From contig NZ_QGDD01000001.1 of the NCBI RefSeq assembly GCF_003160695.1, forward strand, positions 744,001-808,000: 64,000 bases of DNA. Direction: 5' to 3'. This document shows, in pieces, positions 61,712 through 64,000 of the stretch. Source of the stretch: Nocardioides silvaticus (GTDB lineage: Bacteria > Actinomycetota > Actinomycetes > Propionibacteriales > Nocardioidaceae). Each line of letters begins with the position of its first letter. Position 1 is the first letter of the stretch. The notes beneath the pieces are model-generated. The model ran no database searches and was not told where the DNA came from. It saw only the letters and a list, made by a program, of their open reading frames with translations. Position numbers and translations under genes: made by a program.

Positions 61712-62355
61712 GAGACCGGCTTCGGCGCCCGCGGGATCTCGGCGTCCGGCCGTCGCAGGTAGAGCGGCTCGGGGTCGAGCAGCTCGACTCGCTCCTCGGT
61801 CACGCAGCGCGCCAGCCAACCGGCCGACGGTCGCCGCGGTCCTCGGGCGTCCGGGAAGGCGTCGGGGTAGAGCGCAGCCCCCTCGCCGACGACCGGCCGG
61901 CCGGCGATCGAGTCGGCGACGTCAGCCGGACGCTGGACGTCCGGGCCGGAGACGCGCAGGCCGGCGTCGTCGTACGTCGCCAGGTAGACCTCGCGGCGTC
62001 GGGCGTCGCTGGCGACGACGAACGGCCCGGTGACCGTGCCGGAGTCGACCGCCTCGATCGCCAGCGCGTCGAGCGAGCAGACGCCGTAGACCGGCACCTC
62101 CAGCACGTAGGCCATTGTCCGGGCCGACACCAGACCGACCCGGAGCCCGGTGAACGGGCCTGGCCCGACGCCCACCGCGATCGCGGTCAGGTCGCGGGCG
62201 GTGATGGTCATCCGGCGGAGCACCTCGTCGACCAGCGGCGTCAGCTGTTCGCCGTGCCGCATGGTCTCGCTCGACGCCAGCTCGGCGACGACGTCCTCGC
62301 CGTCGTGCACAGCGACGGTCACGGTCGGGGACGACGTGTCGAAGGCGAGGAGCAC
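61708..62355 (-). CDS. tsaB: t6A biosynthesis protein TsaB
   Basis: A 215-aa ASKHA-fold protein that binds TsaD and TsaE in the t6A complex. It begins [19 protein letters not shown] and has [42 protein letters not shown], the conserved GPGSFTGLR-type motif with Pro for Ser. The C-terminal end [21 protein letters not shown] is typical. Starts at GTG 62355 and is the first gene of the tsaB-rimI-tsaD-BAAT operon. Confidence 0.95.
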   Translation of the reverse strand: MLLAFDTSSPTVTVAVHDGEDVVAELASSETMRHGEQLTPLVDEVLRRMTITARDLTAIAVGVGPGPFTGLRVGLVSARTMAYVLEVPVYGVCSLDALAIEAVDSGTVTGPFVVASDARRREVYLATYDDAGLRVSGPDVQRPADVADSIAGRPVVGEGAALYPDAFPDARGPRRPSAGWLARCVTEERVELLDPEPLYLRRPDAEIPRAPKPVS

Positions 62356-62398
62356 GGGGCCGAGGCTACTAGCGCCCGAACCCTCCCCGCGCCGGGCG

Positions 62399-63697
62399 TC
62401 AGCGCCAGACCCGCACCCGGTCGATGGTCATCGTGACCTGGTCGGGGGTGTCGGTCGTGGGTGCGTTCCAGAACCCGCCCCAGCCCTGGGTCAGGACGAC
62501 GTTGAAGGGCTGGTCGAACGGCGCGGAGCCCAGCAGCGGGTTCAACAGGGCGTCCAGCGCGTTCCACGAGTGCTCGAACGTCAGCTCGCCGTCGTAGTAG
62601 AACCGCATCTCGCGCGGGGTCCACTCGACCGCGTAGGTGTGGTAGTCGCTGGCGTCACTGACGTACCCGTCCTGCCCGGTGTGCACGTCGCGGTCGCCGT
62701 CGGAGTAGTGCACCGACGGGTACACGCGGTCGGGCAGGACGCTGTACCACTCGGCGATGTCGATCTCGCCCGAGAGCGGCCAGGCGCCGTACGTCGGGGC
62801 GTCGGGGAACATCCAGATCGCCGAGTGCGCTCCCTGGACGCGAGTCTGAGGCATCCGGGCCCGCACCTCGAACCGCCCGTACGCCTGCGCGAACCGGCCT
62901 TTGGTGGTCACCGCCCCCGCGACCCGGTCGGTCGGGAGGCTGCCCCACGGGGTCGCGCAGGTGATCGGCTCCGCGTGCTTCACCGCGCTCAGGTGCAGCG
63001 CGCCGCCGGAGACCGTCACGGTCTGCGCGGAGTCCACGTAGCAGGCCGATCCGGCGTACAACCCGTTGACCATCCCGCTGACCGCGCTGTCCTGGGCGAT
63101 CCACCGGGTGGGGTCGAGGGCGTCACCCTCGAACTCGTCCACGAAGCTGCACTCCCACCACGAGCCGTCCGCCTTCAGCACGCGCTCGCCACAGGCGTCG
63201 GCGGGCGGCTCCGGCGCTCCGGGCGGCGTCGGCTCGACCGGCAGCTCCGGCTCAGCAGGGAGCTCCGGCGCAGCAGGAACCTCCGGCTCGACGGGAACCT
63301 CCGGCTCGACAGGAACCTCCGGCTCGACGGGAACCTCCGGCTCCGTCGGGCCGTCCCCGACGACCGCCGGCGTGATGACCCAGGTCCTGCTGGCGAGCCG
63401 ACGGCTCACAGCCCGGACGGTCCACGGGGAGCTCGGGTGCGCGATGATGACCCGGTAGCGGCCCTGACGGTCCGCACGGACAGCGCGGACCTGCCGCCAG
63501 CGCTGTCCCGCCTTGCGCAGGACCTGCACCCGCGCGCGAGCCGGCGCGCGACCGGCGAGGACGACCCCGCGCTCGGTGACGCGCGGCGGGTCGAGCGTGA
63601 CGCGGGAACGACCGGCGTCGGCGGCGGGAACGTCGACGGCCACCGCAGCAGTGGTGAACAGGCAGGCGAGCAGGACGAGCAGAGCGCGGAAGCGCAC
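62399..63697 (-). CDS. Secreted GH16-family glycoside hydrolase
   Basis: A 432-aa exported enzyme. Signal peptide: RFRALLVLLACLFTTAAVAVDVPAADA (about residues 2-28). A small beta domain follows (about 28-110), then a Pro/Glu/Val linker with repeated PEVPVE units, and the GH16 catalytic domain from about residue 175. Catalytic motif EIDIAEWYS (ExDxxE) near 310; WxxP segments SAIWMFPDAPTYGAWPLSG and YAVEWTPREMRFYYDGEL are typical of bacterial beta-glucanases. Likely cleaves beta-1,3- or mixed-linked glucan; specificity unproven. GTG 63697 has GGAGGG 7 bases upstream; GTG 63730 would lengthen the signal. Confidence 0.9.
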   Translation of the reverse strand: MRFRALLVLLACLFTTAAVAVDVPAADAGRSRVTLDPPRVTERGVVLAGRAPARARVQVLRKAGQRWRQVRAVRADRQGRYRVIIAHPSSPWTVRAVSRRLASRTWVITPAVVGDGPTEPEVPVEPEVPVEPEVPVEPEVPAAPELPAEPELPVEPTPPGAPEPPADACGERVLKADGSWWECSFVDEFEGDALDPTRWIAQDSAVSGMVNGLYAGSACYVDSAQTVTVSGGALHLSAVKHAEPITCATPWGSLPTDRVAGAVTTKGRFAQAYGRFEVRARMPQTRVQGAHSAIWMFPDAPTYGAWPLSGEIDIAEWYSVLPDRVYPSVHYSDGDRDVHTGQDGYVSDASDYHTYAVEWTPREMRFYYDGELTFEHSWNALDALLNPLLGSAPFDQPFNVVLTQGWGGFWNAPTTDTPDQVTMTIDRVRVWR

Positions 63698-63856
63698 GAG
63701 AAGACCCTCCAAGATCCGAGAGCCGGCCACCCTCCACGGGCCGGCTCACGAATGATTGAAAGGTAAAGAAACGCGGAGTGCACGCCTCTTCGAGGAGTAC
63801 TGGGCGAAGGCCTTCTCGGCTAGTTCGGAAGGGCTAGGGACGTCCTGTCCGGATGG

Positions 63857-64000
63857 TCAGAACCTGAGGTCGACGTCGAGCCAGCGGCCACCCAGCGGGT
63901 CGATCTCGACCGTCCGCGGATCGCGGTCCTCGATGACGTTGCCGCCGGCGGCGCGGGTGATCCGCACCTCGAGCGGCGACTCCGCGAGGTCCTCGGCGAG
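63857..64000 (-). CDS. C-terminal end of an unidentified protein (5' part outside window)
   Basis: The minus strand is open from the right edge to a TGA at 63857-63859. The 47 visible codons read AEDLAESPLEVRITRAAGGNV, then IEDRDPRTVEIDPLGGRWLDVDLRF. Codon use is typical of the region (G/C in third positions). Too little is visible for a family call; it could be any beta-rich C-terminus. Confidence 0.55.
   Translation of the reverse strand, partial: LAEDLAESPLEVRITRAAGGNVIEDRDPRTVEIDPLGGRWLDVDLRF

Noticed and set aside
63230..63345. 18-bp tandem repeat in the GH16 gene as a regulatory repeat
   Set aside because: It is in frame and simply encodes the PEVPVE linker between domains.

Overview
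The window is about 70% G+C, densely packed on both strands, uses many GTG starts, and has many 4-base stop/start overlaps. Its content (groESL with a His-rich GroEL tail and tandem CIRCE sites, a 6C RNA, a DUF222/HNH '13E12' gene, DUF5994 proteins, dispersed GTCTCGATACG / CTACTCGACGACC repeats) points to a high-G+C actinobacterium, most likely Nocardioides or another Nocardioidaceae. This is inference from gene content and style; no marker such as 16S rRNA is present. It reads as chromosome: no prophage, integrase, transposase or CRISPR array was seen.

Layout. 1-6.4 kb: 3' part of a LysR gene, an FprA-type ferredoxin-NADP reductase, a gamma-carbonic-anhydrase-like protein, a divergent ohr/ohrR pair with its operator, a small membrane protein, guaA, and a 6C small RNA. 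6.5-12 kb: an aldehyde dehydrogenase/GMC oxidoreductase operon, a methyltransferase, an APH-like kinase, and a repeat cluster. 12-19.7 kb: a lipid/steroid-type catabolic neighbourhood (aldehyde dehydrogenase, unknown 384-aa protein, ACAD10-like phosphotransferase, sulfotransferase, TetR, DUF1214 protein, dienelactone hydrolase) with a textbook KstR-type box before the phosphotransferase operon. 19.7-31.5 kb: MFS exporter, guaB3, a CbbX-type AAA ATPase with a large N-terminal extension, a secreted two-repeat protein, a Tat-exported FAD enzyme with its TetR, guaB and zwf. Three guanine-nucleotide genes (guaA, guaB3, guaB) therefore lie within 26 kb. 31.5-39.5 kb: cydAB with a Rex-type operator, a two-component system, and a divergent lipoprotein/adaptor/ATPase/permease operon of MacAB type. 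39.5-48.4 kb: ACT-GNAT protein, DUF1684 protein, groES-groEL with two CIRCE elements, MMPL transporter, a THUMP-like methyltransferase, a P450 and its TetR.

49-56.4 kb holds the most interesting structure. An ECF sigma factor is followed, with a 4-base overlap, by a membrane protein whose extracellular domain is duplicated as a stand-alone lipoprotein next door. A third, diverged lipoprotein lies about 4 kb upstream. The sigma gene, the duplicate and the third lipoprotein each carry the same promoter-like pattern GCAACC-N14-CGCGTY at identical spacing, which suggests a small self-contained cell-envelope sensing regulon. A BrkB/DUF3618/holin-like/Ala-rich envelope cluster lies between them on the other strand.

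56.4-64 kb: repeats and a DUF222/HNH gene with a short repeat-like insertion in the HNH core, a tandem DUF5994 pair, the tsaB-rimI-tsaD tRNA-modification operon ending in a BAAT-type hydrolase, a secreted GH16 glycoside hydrolase, and the 3' end of an unidentified gene.

Three large palindromes built on GGGGAnATTnGTCG occur at 6067, 28389 and 46888. Two of them fill the gap between convergent genes and look like REP-type elements. tRNA and rRNA genes were looked for by eye and not seen.
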